This document shows positions 56,963 to 64,000 of a stretch of DNA of 64,000 nt, piece after piece (position 1 is the first letter of the stretch; every line of letters begins with the position of its first letter). The position numbers and the translations under genes are program-made. Below the pieces are notes generated by a model. It worked only from the letters and a program-made list of their open reading frames with translations. It ran no database searches and was not told where the DNA came from. This DNA is from Rhizobiaceae bacterium. Lineage in GTDB: Bacteria > Pseudomonadota > Alphaproteobacteria > Rhizobiales > Rhizobiaceae. The stretch lies in the NCBI GenBank assembly GCA_028281105.1, contig JANQKQ010000001.1, positions 35,347 through 99,346 on the forward strand, written 5' to 3'.

Positions 56963-58207
56963 ATGTTTCCGCTGTCCAATATGATGAGCTCGTTCGTGAA
57001 GACGGGCACGCTTAACATTATCGATGCCGATGGCAAGCGTCACGTCTTCTCTGGCGCGCCCGGTCCGCAGGTCACAGTCCGCATCCACGACAAATCCTTG
57101 TATTGGGCGTTGGTGCTCAACCCGGAATTGCGGGCTGGCGAAGGCTATATGGACGGGCAGATCACCCTTGAGGACGGCTCGACGCTCAAGGACATGCTGC
57201 AGCTGTACAACCTGAACCGCAGGGAGCTGCGCGCCTATCCGCTGCAGGCCCTGCTCGGGCGCATCTCCATGTCGTTCCGGCGGCTTCAGCAGTCCAATCG
57301 TCTGGGCGGTGGCGCGCGCGCGAACGTGGCGCACCACTACGACGTGGGCAACGATTTCTACAAACTGTTCCTCGACGAGAACCTGCTCTACTCGTGCGCC
57401 TATTTTCGCAGCGACGACGACACGCTGGAACAGGCCCAGCGCAACAAGCTGCGGCTGCTGGCGGCGAAGATGAACCTGAAGCCCGGCATGAAGGTGCTGG
57501 ATATCGGCTGCGGCTGGGGCGACACCGCGATGTACCTGGCCAAGCTGGCCGAGGTGGAGGTGACCGGGGTTACGTTGTCGACCGAACAGCAGGAGTTGGC
57601 CACCGAACGCGCTCGCAAGGCGGGGCTGGCCAACCAGGTGCAGTTCCGTCTGCAGGACTATCGCAACGTCGAAGAGAAGTTCGACCGGATCATCTCGATC
57701 GGCATGTTCGAGCATGTGGGCGCGCACCACTATGACGAGTTCTTCAAGAAGCTGAACGACCTGATGCCCGACGATGGCGTCGCCGTGCTGCATTCGATCG
57801 GCCATATGGATCCGCCGACCACGGCAAGCCCCTGGTTCCGCAAGTATATTTTCCCCGGCGGCTACGCGCCCGCTTTGTCTGAGGTCCTTGAGGTTACCGA
57901 GCGCAACGATCTTTGGGTGCTCGATCTGGAGTTCCTGCGCCTGCACTACGCCAAGACCCTGGAGCACTGGCACGACCGGTTCCAGAAGAACCGCGCCAAG
58001 GTGGTCGAGATGTACGACGACCGGTTCGCGCGCATGTGGGAGTTCTACCTGGTGGCGGCCGAATCCATGTTCCGCTTCGGCGCGCAACTGGTGTTCCAGA
58101 TGCAGATGTCGCGTTCGCGCGACGCGGTGCCGATCACCCGCGACTACACGGTCGACACCCAGCGTGCTTACGAGAAGCTGGAGAGCGAGCTGAAGATGGC
58201 GGTTTAG
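56963..58207 (+). CDS. cfa: Cyclopropane-fatty-acyl-phospholipid synthase family protein
   Basis: 414 residues. Cfa adds a methylene from SAM across cis double bonds of membrane phospholipids. The N-terminal domain is followed by NVAHHYDVGNDFYKLFLDEN, the SAM motif VLDIGCGWGDTAMYLAKLA, and IISIGMFEHVGAHHYDEFF near the active site. The C-terminal HFDR-type region appears as WHDRFQKNRAKVVEMYDDRF. A specialised methyltransferase of the same family cannot be excluded. It converges on the cyclase gene across a composite repeat. Confidence 0.92.
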   Translation: MFPLSNMMSSFVKTGTLNIIDADGKRHVFSGAPGPQVTVRIHDKSLYWALVLNPELRAGEGYMDGQITLEDGSTLKDMLQLYNLNRRELRAYPLQALLGRISMSFRRLQQSNRLGGGARANVAHHYDVGNDFYKLFLDENLLYSCAYFRSDDDTLEQAQRNKLRLLAAKMNLKPGMKVLDIGCGWGDTAMYLAKLAEVEVTGVTLSTEQQELATERARKAGLANQVQFRLQDYRNVEEKFDRIISIGMFEHVGAHHYDEFFKKLNDLMPDDGVAVLHSIGHMDPPTTASPWFRKYIFPGGYAPALSEVLEVTERNDLWVLDLEFLRLHYAKTLEHWHDRFQKNRAKVVEMYDDRFARMWEFYLVAAESMFRFGAQLVFQMQMSRSRDAVPITRDYTVDTQRAYEKLESELKMAV

Positions 58208-58227
58208 GAGCGGGTTTTCATTTATCT

Positions 58228-58472
58228 ACCCCCACCCCTAACCCCGCCCCACAAGGGGGAGGGGACTTGGGCCGTGCCGCCCCTCACCGTCGTCATCCTT
58301 GGGCTTGTCCCGAGGATCTAACCCACCATCCACTCTGAACAGCGTCGCTGATCGCCTTAGATCCTCGCCACAAGGGCGAGGATGACGGTGGAGGGTGGGG
58401 GCGGGGTGGATCTGTGACGGAAGCTGCCCCACGACCTTCCCTCCCCTTGTGGGGAGGGAATGAGGGTGGGGG
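58228..58472. repeat. Nested inverted composite repeat, copy 2
   Basis: The left arm (58228-58278) includes CCGCCCCACAAGGGGGAGGG and GACTTGGGCCGTGCC. The right arm (about 58419-58472) includes CCTCCCCTTGTGGGGAGGGA and AATGAGGGTGGGGG, an inverted version of the left. The bipartite core sits between. Order and modules match the repeat at 22634-22863. Confidence 0.87.
58292..58386. repeat. 95-bp bipartite hairpin element, copy E
   Basis: Left half GTCATCCTTGGGCTTGTCCC then GAGGATC; right half GATCCTCGCCACAAGGGCGA then GGATGAC. The left stem pairs through a G-T position. It forms the centre of composite repeat copy 2. Confidence 0.9.
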
Positions 58473-58499
58473 TATTCAACAAGACTCAACGACCACAGC

Positions 58500-59924
58500 C
58501 TAAGCCGCCCGGTCCAGCGTCCAGATCTTCACCGGATCGCCGCGCCCGCGCACTGCGCGTTTCTCCTGCGCTTTCAGCCCGTCGAGTAGCTCGTTGCCAT
58601 CGCCGGTTTTGGCCTGGCGCACTGCGCTCACCAAGTCCTCTGAGACCACCGTCTCCACCGACAGATCGCGGGTCATGGCCTCCAGCCGGCTGGCCACGTT
58701 GACCGTGTCGCCTAAGGTGGCGAACTCCATGCGCCGCTCCGAACCGATGTCGCCCAAGATCACATCGCCATAGTGGACGCCGATCGACAGGTCGACGGGC
58801 TGCTGGCCCGATTGCCTGCGCGCGCGGTTCCATTCATCCAGCCGACCCATCATGTCGCGGGCGCAGGCGAGCGCGTTGGCGGCGTCGTGGGGTCCCGGCT
58901 GCGGCGTGCCGAAGGTGGCCATGATGCCGTCCCCCAGGAACTTATCCAAAGTGCCGTTGTGCTCGAACACCGCCTCCTCCATCATCTTGTGGAACTCGCG
59001 CAGCATGTCGACCACCTTCTGGGGCGGGTGCTGTTCGGCGAAGCGGGTAAACCCGACGATGTCGGTGAACATCACCGCCACCTTCTGCGAGCGCACATGG
59101 CCCAGCGGCTTGTCCTGGTGAGCCATCTGGTCGACGATCGTTGGCGGGAAGTGGCGGGCCAGGTTGGAGCGCTCGCGGGCCATCTCCGCCTGGCGGATCA
59201 GCAGCTCTCTCGACCGCCAGCTCCCTAACGCCAGGATGCCGGTGACGATGATCAGAACCACGACCTCCTGGATGCGCGGGCTGATGAGGATGATATTGGG
59301 ATCATACAGATCGGCCAGCGCTTCATAGCCAACGAAAACACCGGCCATGCGCTCGCTCAGTTCCGGTATGCGCGGACCGAAGAAGATCGCCAGGCCCATG
59401 GCGCCCAACCATAGTCCCGTCGTCCACATTCCGAACGCAAACAGCGTGCGCCACGAATAGGCCATGACGGCGGCGGCCAGCAGTACGTAGAAATATGCGA
59501 AATTGCCGAAGCGGTATTGAAGGCCGATCGGAGCCTCGATCGTACTGAACGGGTTGGGCAACACGATCACAATCGTCATCAGGGCCAGATCGGTGGCGAG
59601 CAGCAGCAGTTCGCGGCGCGATTGCCCGACCTCGCCGGACTTAAGCTGCGCCCAGCCGATCAGCGCGAAGCCGGCGATGAGCGCTTCGTAGTAGAGCACC
59701 TCCCAGCGCGGATTGAGAACGGCGATGAAGACGGCGATGATCGCCAACGCCACCCAGCGGGCCCTGACGGCCAGCACCAGACCTTCGCGTTTGTCGCGGT
59801 CGAGCGCCTCGAGCAGGTGAGGGTTGCTTTTGGCCAGTTGCTCTTCGCGTTGACGCGCGCGTCGCGGCGCGGAAAGCATGTATGAAACTCGCTCCACCAA
59901 GCCCTGGTTCGTGGTTTCGGCCAT
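58500..59924 (-). CDS. Membrane-bound adenylate/guanylate cyclase (class III)
   Basis: 474 residues. The N-terminal half has about six hydrophobic segments, followed by a short coil and a class III cyclase domain at about 280-470: metal site VAVMFTDIVGFTRFAE, GDGIMATFG, GVHYGDVILGDIG and LGDTVNVASRLEAMTR. Both metal aspartates are present, so it should be active, most likely making cAMP. The periplasm-facing or membrane signal is not known. It diverges from parC. Confidence 0.9.
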   Translation of the reverse strand: MAETTNQGLVERVSYMLSAPRRARQREEQLAKSNPHLLEALDRDKREGLVLAVRARWVALAIIAVFIAVLNPRWEVLYYEALIAGFALIGWAQLKSGEVGQSRRELLLLATDLALMTIVIVLPNPFSTIEAPIGLQYRFGNFAYFYVLLAAAVMAYSWRTLFAFGMWTTGLWLGAMGLAIFFGPRIPELSERMAGVFVGYEALADLYDPNIILISPRIQEVVVLIIVTGILALGSWRSRELLIRQAEMARERSNLARHFPPTIVDQMAHQDKPLGHVRSQKVAVMFTDIVGFTRFAEQHPPQKVVDMLREFHKMMEEAVFEHNGTLDKFLGDGIMATFGTPQPGPHDAANALACARDMMGRLDEWNRARRQSGQQPVDLSIGVHYGDVILGDIGSERRMEFATLGDTVNVASRLEAMTRDLSVETVVSEDLVSAVRQAKTGDGNELLDGLKAQEKRAVRGRGDPVKIWTLDRAA

Positions 59925-60091
59925 AGGGTGATCCTCGCTGTGCGTTTTTGCGATCTAACGGGGAGATCGGTCGCCGTGGGGCGATTATCAAGCAATCGGC
60001 GTACCATACCCGGTTATCGGCCGATTGTGGCAGTGATGGGTATGGCGCGGCGTCTTGCCCGCCGCCGGTTGCCGCGCTAATTGCCTCGCCC

Positions 60092-62356
60092 ATGGGACAG
60101 CAAGTGATTCCCCCTTCAGGCGGTTCGGGCGCCGGCGACGGCATCGAGGGCATCGATCTGAAATCGGCGCTGGAAGAGCGCTATCTGGCCTATGCGCTGT
60201 CGACGATCATGGGCCGCGCCCTACCGGACGTGCGCGACGGGCTCAAGCCGGTACACCGGCGCATCCTGCACGCCATGCGCATCCTGAAGCTCGATCCCGA
60301 CACGGGCTTCAAGAAGTGCGCGCGCATCGTCGGCGACGTGATCGGCAAGTTCCATCCGCACGGCGAAGCGGCGGTCTACGACGCGCTGGTGCGGCTGGCG
60401 CAGGATTTCGCGGTGCGCTATCCGTTGGTCGACGGCCAGGGCAATTTCGGCAATGTGGACGGCGATAACGCCGCGGCCATGCGCTACACCGAGGCACGCA
60501 TGACCGAAGTGGCCACCCTGCTGATGGAGGGCATCGGCGAGGACGCGGTCGACTTTCGCGACACCTATGACGGCGAGGACAACGAGCCGATCGTCCTGCC
60601 CGGCGCGTTCCCCAACCTGCTGGCGAACGGCGCGGCCGGCATCGCGGTGGGCATGGCCACCTCGATCCCGCCGCATAACGCCGCCGAACTGTGCGACGCG
60701 GCCATCCACCTGATCAAATATCCGAACGCCGGCATCGACAAGCTGACCGAGTTCGTCAAAGGCCCGGACTTCCCAACCGGCGGCACCATCGTCGACGATC
60801 GCGCCTCGATCGTGGAGGCCTACAAGAGCGGACGCGGCGGCTTTCGCGTGCGTGCGGCGTGGCGGCGCGAGGACACCGGCCGCGGCGGCTACCACCTCGT
60901 GGTTACCGCCATCCCCTACCAGGTCGCCAAGTCGCGACTGATCGAAAAGATCGCCGAACTGTTGCTGGCGCGCAAGCTGCCTCTGCTGGGCGACGTGCGC
61001 GATGAATCGGCGGAAGACATCCGCCTGGTTCTGGAGCCCAAGAGCCGTTCGGTCGATCCCGAGCTGCTGATGGAATCGCTCTACAAGCTCACCGATCTGG
61101 AGACCCGCGTTTCGCTCAATATGAACGTTCTTTCGGGCGGGCGGGTGCCGAAGGTGTTGTCGCTGCGCGAGGTGCTGCGCGAATGGCTCGACCACCGCCG
61201 GCAGGTGCTGATCCGCCGCTCGCGCCACCGGCTGGCGCAGATCGAGCGGCGGCTGGAAATCCTGAGCGGCTACCTGGTCGCCTATCTCAACCTGGACGAG
61301 GTGATCCGTATCATCCGCGAGGAGGACGAGCCCAAGGCGGAGCTGATGACCGCCTTCAAACTGTCCGACCTGCAGGCCGAATCGATCCTCAACATGCGCC
61401 TGCGCTCGCTGCGCAAGCTCGAGGAGATGCAGATTCGCTCCGAGTTCGACGCGCTGACCGAAGAGAAAGCCGGCCTTGAGGCGTTGCTCGCCTCGCAAGA
61501 TGCCCAATGGGCGGCGATCAAGGAACAGATAGCGCAAGTCAAGAAGCAGTTCGGTCCCGACACGGAGCTCGGCCGGCGGCGCACGGACTTCGGCGATGCG
61601 CCCGAGCGCGATCTGGCCGACATCCAGGAAGCGATGATCGAGCGCGAGCCGGTCACCGTCGTTCTGTCTGAGAAGGGCTGGATCCGCGCCATGCGCGGCC
61701 ACCTGGGCGATCTGTCCGCGCTGACTTTCAAGGAGGGCGACCGGCTCAGAACCGCCTTCCATGCCGAGACCACCGACAAGGTGCTGCTGTTCACCACCGC
61801 CGGCAAGTTCTACACCGTCGGCGCCGACAAGCTGCCCGGCGGGCGCGGTCACGGCGAGCCGGTTCGCGTGATGATCGACATGGACAGTGACTGCGACGTG
61901 GTCGCCGCCTTCAAGGCCGAGCCCGGCCGCAAGCTGCTGGTGGCTTCAACCGCCGGCAACGGGTTCATCGTTGGCGAAGACGAGGTCATCGCTAACACCC
62001 GCAAAGGCAAGCAGGTGCTCAACGTCAAGACGCCGGCCGAGGCGGCGGTGTGCGTGGAGGCGGCAGGCGACACAGTCGCCGTGATCGGCGACAACCGCAA
62101 GCTACTATGCTTCCCGGCCGACCAAGTGCCGGTGATGACGCGCGGCAAGGGCGTGCGCCTGCAGCGCTACAAAGACGGCGGCATCAAGGACGCCCGCGTG
62201 TTCACGCTGGCCGACGGCCTGTCGTGGCAGGATTCGGCGGGGCGGACCCATACGCGTGACGCAAAAGAATTGGCCGAGTGGATGGGCGAACGCGCGCAAG
62301 CCGGCCGACTGGCGCCGAAGGGCTTTCCGCGGAACGGGAAGTTTGATGGCGGGTGA
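60092..62356 (+). CDS. parC: DNA topoisomerase IV subunit A
   Basis: 754 residues. ParC cuts and rejoins DNA with ParE to unlink chromosomes. The N-terminal [20 protein letters not shown] and the catalytic tyrosine Y132 in AMRYTEARM are canonical. The quinolone-resistance-determining region is [22 protein letters not shown]-terminal beta-pinwheel of degenerate repeats follows from about residue 500 and lacks a GyrA box, which separates it from GyrA. ATG 60092 is preferred to an upstream frame. Confidence 0.94.
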   Translation: MGQQVIPPSGGSGAGDGIEGIDLKSALEERYLAYALSTIMGRALPDVRDGLKPVHRRILHAMRILKLDPDTGFKKCARIVGDVIGKFHPHGEAAVYDALVRLAQDFAVRYPLVDGQGNFGNVDGDNAAAMRYTEARMTEVATLLMEGIGEDAVDFRDTYDGEDNEPIVLPGAFPNLLANGAAGIAVGMATSIPPHNAAELCDAAIHLIKYPNAGIDKLTEFVKGPDFPTGGTIVDDRASIVEAYKSGRGGFRVRAAWRREDTGRGGYHLVVTAIPYQVAKSRLIEKIAELLLARKLPLLGDVRDESAEDIRLVLEPKSRSVDPELLMESLYKLTDLETRVSLNMNVLSGGRVPKVLSLREVLREWLDHRRQVLIRRSRHRLAQIERRLEILSGYLVAYLNLDEVIRIIREEDEPKAELMTAFKLSDLQAESILNMRLRSLRKLEEMQIRSEFDALTEEKAGLEALLASQDAQWAAIKEQIAQVKKQFGPDTELGRRRTDFGDAPERDLADIQEAMIEREPVTVVLSEKGWIRAMRGHLGDLSALTFKEGDRLRTAFHAETTDKVLLFTTAGKFYTVGADKLPGGRGHGEPVRVMIDMDSDCDVVAAFKAEPGRKLLVASTAGNGFIVGEDEVIANTRKGKQVLNVKTPAEAAVCVEAAGDTVAVIGDNRKLLCFPADQVPVMTRGKGVRLQRYKDGGIKDARVFTLADGLSWQDSAGRTHTRDAKELAEWMGERAQAGRLAPKGFPRNGKFDGG

Positions 62357-62390
62357 GGGGTGAAGGCCGGTTCTGGATCGTGGGCTAAAC

Positions 62391-62816
62391 CTAACTGGCG
62401 GACCGCTTTGGAATGTCCTTGGCTAGGTCGGCAACGCTAACGCGCTGCAGTTCCGCTTCCAATGCCTCGCGCGCGATCTGCATGGCTTTGCCGGTCGCCT
62501 CGTTCGCGGCTTTTTCTAAAAGGCAGGTTGACGATGGATGGGGAACGCCTATGGCGAATAACGCCGGTGGTCCGAGCGCTTGGTAGACGTCCATCAGGCT
62601 GATCTCACCTAATGGCCTTGCAAGCCGCCATCCGCCTCCGTGGCCTTTGATCGAGCCGACTAGTCCCTGGGCGCGCAAGCCGCCCATCGTGCGGCGGATC
62701 AGCGAGGGGTCGATTGCGAACATTTCACCCATTTGCTCCGAGGTGATCGGGTCTTCGATCTCGTCGAGATGCAGCAGGATGTGCAGGACCCGGGGCAGGC
62801 GATTGTCGGTTCTCAT
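62391..62816 (-). CDS. Rrf2 family transcriptional regulator
   Basis: 141 residues. An N-terminal winged helix (ITSEQMGEMFAIDPSLIRRT, then LVGSIKGHGGGWRLARPLGE) marks the Rrf2 family. Only one cysteine (C98) is present, so unlike IscR or NsrR it cannot ligate an Fe-S cluster with three cysteines and may respond by other means. It diverges from a methyltransferase gene with an inverted repeat between them, suggesting a direct target. Confidence 0.9.
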   Translation of the reverse strand: MRTDNRLPRVLHILLHLDEIEDPITSEQMGEMFAIDPSLIRRTMGGLRAQGLVGSIKGHGGGWRLARPLGEISLMDVYQALGPPALFAIGVPHPSSTCLLEKAANEATGKAMQIAREALEAELQRVSVADLAKDIPKRSAS

Positions 62817-62878
62817 CCGTTGGCCTCCTGCGGGCCATACATAGCGATGATGATGTTACGTGACAACTCAAAACACGT

Positions 62879-62899
62879 GAGATTGACTCACTCAATCTC
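62879..62899. promoter_or_regulatory. Candidate operator between rrf2-type and methyltransferase genes
   Basis: GAGATTGA and TCAATCTC form a perfect 8-bp dyad with a 5-bp spacer. ACGTGA is repeated just upstream. The dyad sits in the 197-bp divergent region, 62 bp from the regulator start, a good position for autoregulation and control of the methyltransferase. Confidence 0.5.
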
Positions 62900-63013
62900 G
62901 TGACATATGAAAGCACGAGATCGAGCTCGCCGCAGCCACCCCGCCCGGGCGCACGCGCCTGGCGCTCCTATGTCCTGCAGCCGCTCCCGCATCTGAAAAA
63001 TGGAGCAGCCCTG

Positions 63014-63643
63014 ATGAAGCCCAAGCCCGACCAAACGCCCTATGAATTCTGGGAGGAAGTCTATGAAGCAGCATCGCCGAAGACGAGCGGGAAGCCTTCG
63101 GCCGTTCTCGAGCGCTTTGCAGCCGGCCGTGCGCCCGGGCATGCGTTGGACCTGGGTTGCGCGAAGGGCGACGACGCGGTCTGGCTGGCGCGCGGCGGTT
63201 GGCGCGTTACCGCGGTCGACATCTCTCCCACCGTGTTGGACTACGCGCGGGCCAACGCACGGCGACACGATGTCGAGGACCGAATCGCCTTCGAGCAGCA
63301 CGACCTGACCCGCTCCTTTCCTCAGGGGCGCTTTGACCTCATTTGCGCAATGTTCCTGCAGACCCCGTTCTCGTTTCCACGCCACGCGATCGTGGCTCAA
63401 GCCGCATCGGCCTTGAACAGCGGTGGATTGTTGCTGGTCGTAACCCACGGATCGGCCGCGCCCTGGTCCTGGGCAGATCGCGACCACGTCTTCCCGACAG
63501 CCCAACTGGAGCGCGAAGACCTCGAACTGGCGCGATCGGATTGGTCGGACGAATATGTAGGCGCCATCAAAAGAACCGCGCGCGGCCCCTCAGGCCAGAC
63601 GGCGGATGTCCTCGACAACGTCATCGCGATTTCCCGGCGCTGA
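63014..63643 (+). CDS. Class I SAM-dependent methyltransferase
   Basis: 209 residues. Motif I is HALDLGCAKGDDAVWLARGG (about 42-61) and the acidic strand-2 residue is in TAVDISPTVLDYAR. FDLICAMFLQTPFSFPRHA follows the usual motif II/post-II position. The compact size and pattern recall TehB/thiopurine-like small-molecule methyltransferases. ATG 63014 has GGAG upstream; a longer in-frame reading to 62900 would run through the operator. It is likely regulated by the divergent Rrf2-type protein. Confidence 0.87.
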   Translation: MKPKPDQTPYEFWEEVYEAASPKTSGKPSAVLERFAAGRAPGHALDLGCAKGDDAVWLARGGWRVTAVDISPTVLDYARANARRHDVEDRIAFEQHDLTRSFPQGRFDLICAMFLQTPFSFPRHAIVAQAASALNSGGLLLVVTHGSAAPWSWADRDHVFPTAQLEREDLELARSDWSDEYVGAIKRTARGPSGQTADVLDNVIAISRR

Positions 63644-63658
63644 CGCTCGGCTTTCTGG

Positions 63659-63684
63659 GTCCTCGGGTCAAGCCCGAGAATGAC
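63659..63684 (+). repeat. Half copy of the bipartite hairpin element
   Basis: GTCCTCGGGTCAAGCCCGAG then AATGAC matches the right half of the bipartite element, with a TCAAG loop. The left half is missing. Confidence 0.7.
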
Positions 63685-63737
63685 TAGAGGGATGGGTGGC
63701 AGCAAGAGCAACCGGCACCGAGCAAGCGGTAATGCAC

Positions 63738-63766
63738 CTGGATTCCGGCCTTCGCCGGAATGACGG
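63738..63766 (+). repeat. Short hairpin repeat
   Basis: TTCCGGC and GCCGGAA pair around CTTC, followed by TGACGG. This motif resembles small hairpin repeats widespread in alphaproteobacterial intergenic DNA. Confidence 0.65.
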
Positions 63767-63791
63767 AGGGTGGGGTGCGCGCCCGGGCCCA

Positions 63792-63841
63792 ATCTCCCCC
63801 CTTGCGGGGGAGATGTCGGCGCAGCCGACAGAGGGGGTGGG
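63792..63841 (+). repeat. Double-hairpin intergenic repeat
   Basis: CTCCCCCCTTGCGGGGGAG is one hairpin, and GTCGGCGCAGCCGAC a second; GAGGGGGTGGG follows. Only this copy is present in the window, but the pattern is familiar from Hyphomicrobiales genomes. Confidence 0.65.
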
Positions 63842-63940
63842 CGGAATTGCACGGCCTTTCGCGATAAGCCGCAAAAAACTTATCCCCGTCCTCTCTACCT
63901 CCCGTATCCTCCCCCGTATCGCCGTCTCACGCAAACGCCA

Positions 63941-64000
63941 ATGGGATCCGTGGCCATCTGGGAGCCGGCGACAGCGGAGCCGGAGACCTTGCCGCGGCGG
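63941..64000 (+). CDS. Possible start of a gene running off the right edge
   Basis: An ATG at 63941 opens a frame of 20 codons (MGSVAIWEPATAEPETLPRR) that continues to the edge. No good ribosome-binding site is seen and the fragment is too short to recognise, so this is only a possible truncated gene. Confidence 0.2.
   Translation, partial: MGSVAIWEPATAEPETLPRR

Larger units (their letters stand above)
63644..63940. other. Repeat-rich intergenic region after the methyltransferase
   Basis: No convincing gene in roughly 300 bp up to 63940. It holds a half bipartite element (63659-63684), a short hairpin TTCCGGCCTTCGCCGGAA (within 63738-63766) and a further repeat with CTCCCCCCTTGCGGGGGAG then GTCGGCGCAGCCGAC (63792-63841). 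Such blocks look like accumulated genome-wide intergenic repeats. Confidence 0.7.

Noticed and set aside
60221..61852. A 543-codon open frame antisense to parC
   Set aside because: ParC catalytic and pinwheel regions explain this DNA; the antisense product shows no domains.

Overview
The window is high-GC, gene-dense DNA from an alphaproteobacterium, most likely a member of the Hyphomicrobiales (Rhizobiales). The case rests on gene content and order. lptF-lptG-lptD-surA-pdxA-rsmA faces fabD-fabG-acpP-fabF-mltG-yicC-gmk, purM-purN diverges from a PerM-like gene, hdaA precedes ppk-ppx, and rnd and aspS lie nearby. An outer membrane is implied by lptD/F/G and a lipoprotein-type SurA. No rRNA, tRNA, CRISPR array, phage or insertion sequence was found. 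Most of the window is housekeeping chromosome with a few accessory cassettes. The first gene may be cut by the left edge.

Layout. 1-5.6 kb: a reductive-dehalogenase-like Fe-S protein overlaps an exported amidohydrolase; facing them are a methyltransferase, holC and pepA. 5.9-13.6 kb: LPS transport (lptF, lptG, lptD), a SurA-like chaperone, pdxA and rsmA, several joined by 1-4 bp start/stop overlaps. 13.6-20.4 kb (minus strand): gmk, yicC, mltG and the fatty-acid genes fabF, acpP, fabG, fabD. 20.8-22.6 kb: glnB-glnA. 22.9-28.3 kb: a two-gene operon of a 2-oxoglutarate/Fe(II) oxygenase (related to the BesD/HalD group but with an intact HxD) and an ATC-hydrolase-like protein, then ndk, a MetE-C-like methyltransferase, marC, and a YHS-domain protein divergent from an AraC regulator. 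28.4-30.7 kb: PepSY protein, membrane-tethered LuxR-type regulator and ferric-reductase-like flavoprotein. 30.9-36.6 kb: cspA, a small secreted protein, moaE-moaD, pgsA, an MFS exporter, uvrC. 36.7-41.0 kb: a DAO-type FAD oxidoreductase divergent from a non-pyrrolysine MttB homologue, an AIM24-like protein and a small exported protein. 41.1-54.3 kb: purN-purM, a PerM-like protein, hdaA, ppk-ppx, a GFA-type zinc protein, rnd, an MFS transporter, aspS. 54.4-64 kb: an exported esterase, a lipoprotein of unknown function, cfa, an adenylate cyclase, parC, and an Rrf2 regulator divergent from a methyltransferase.

The most unusual signal is in the intergenic DNA. (1) Three copies of a palindrome with a 31-bp stem and a 17-18-nt loop carrying an invariant ACGGCAGTATCCTT; the stems differ between copies but stay paired. 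(2) Five copies of a 95-97-bp bipartite element whose halves are hairpins with a CTTGT/ACAAG loop and stem sequences that covary. (3) Two copies of a roughly 230-245-bp nested inverted repeat with element (2) at its centre. They sit mainly downstream of convergent genes or just upstream of fabD and aspS.

All functions are read from recognisable motifs and family memory. No database search was run.
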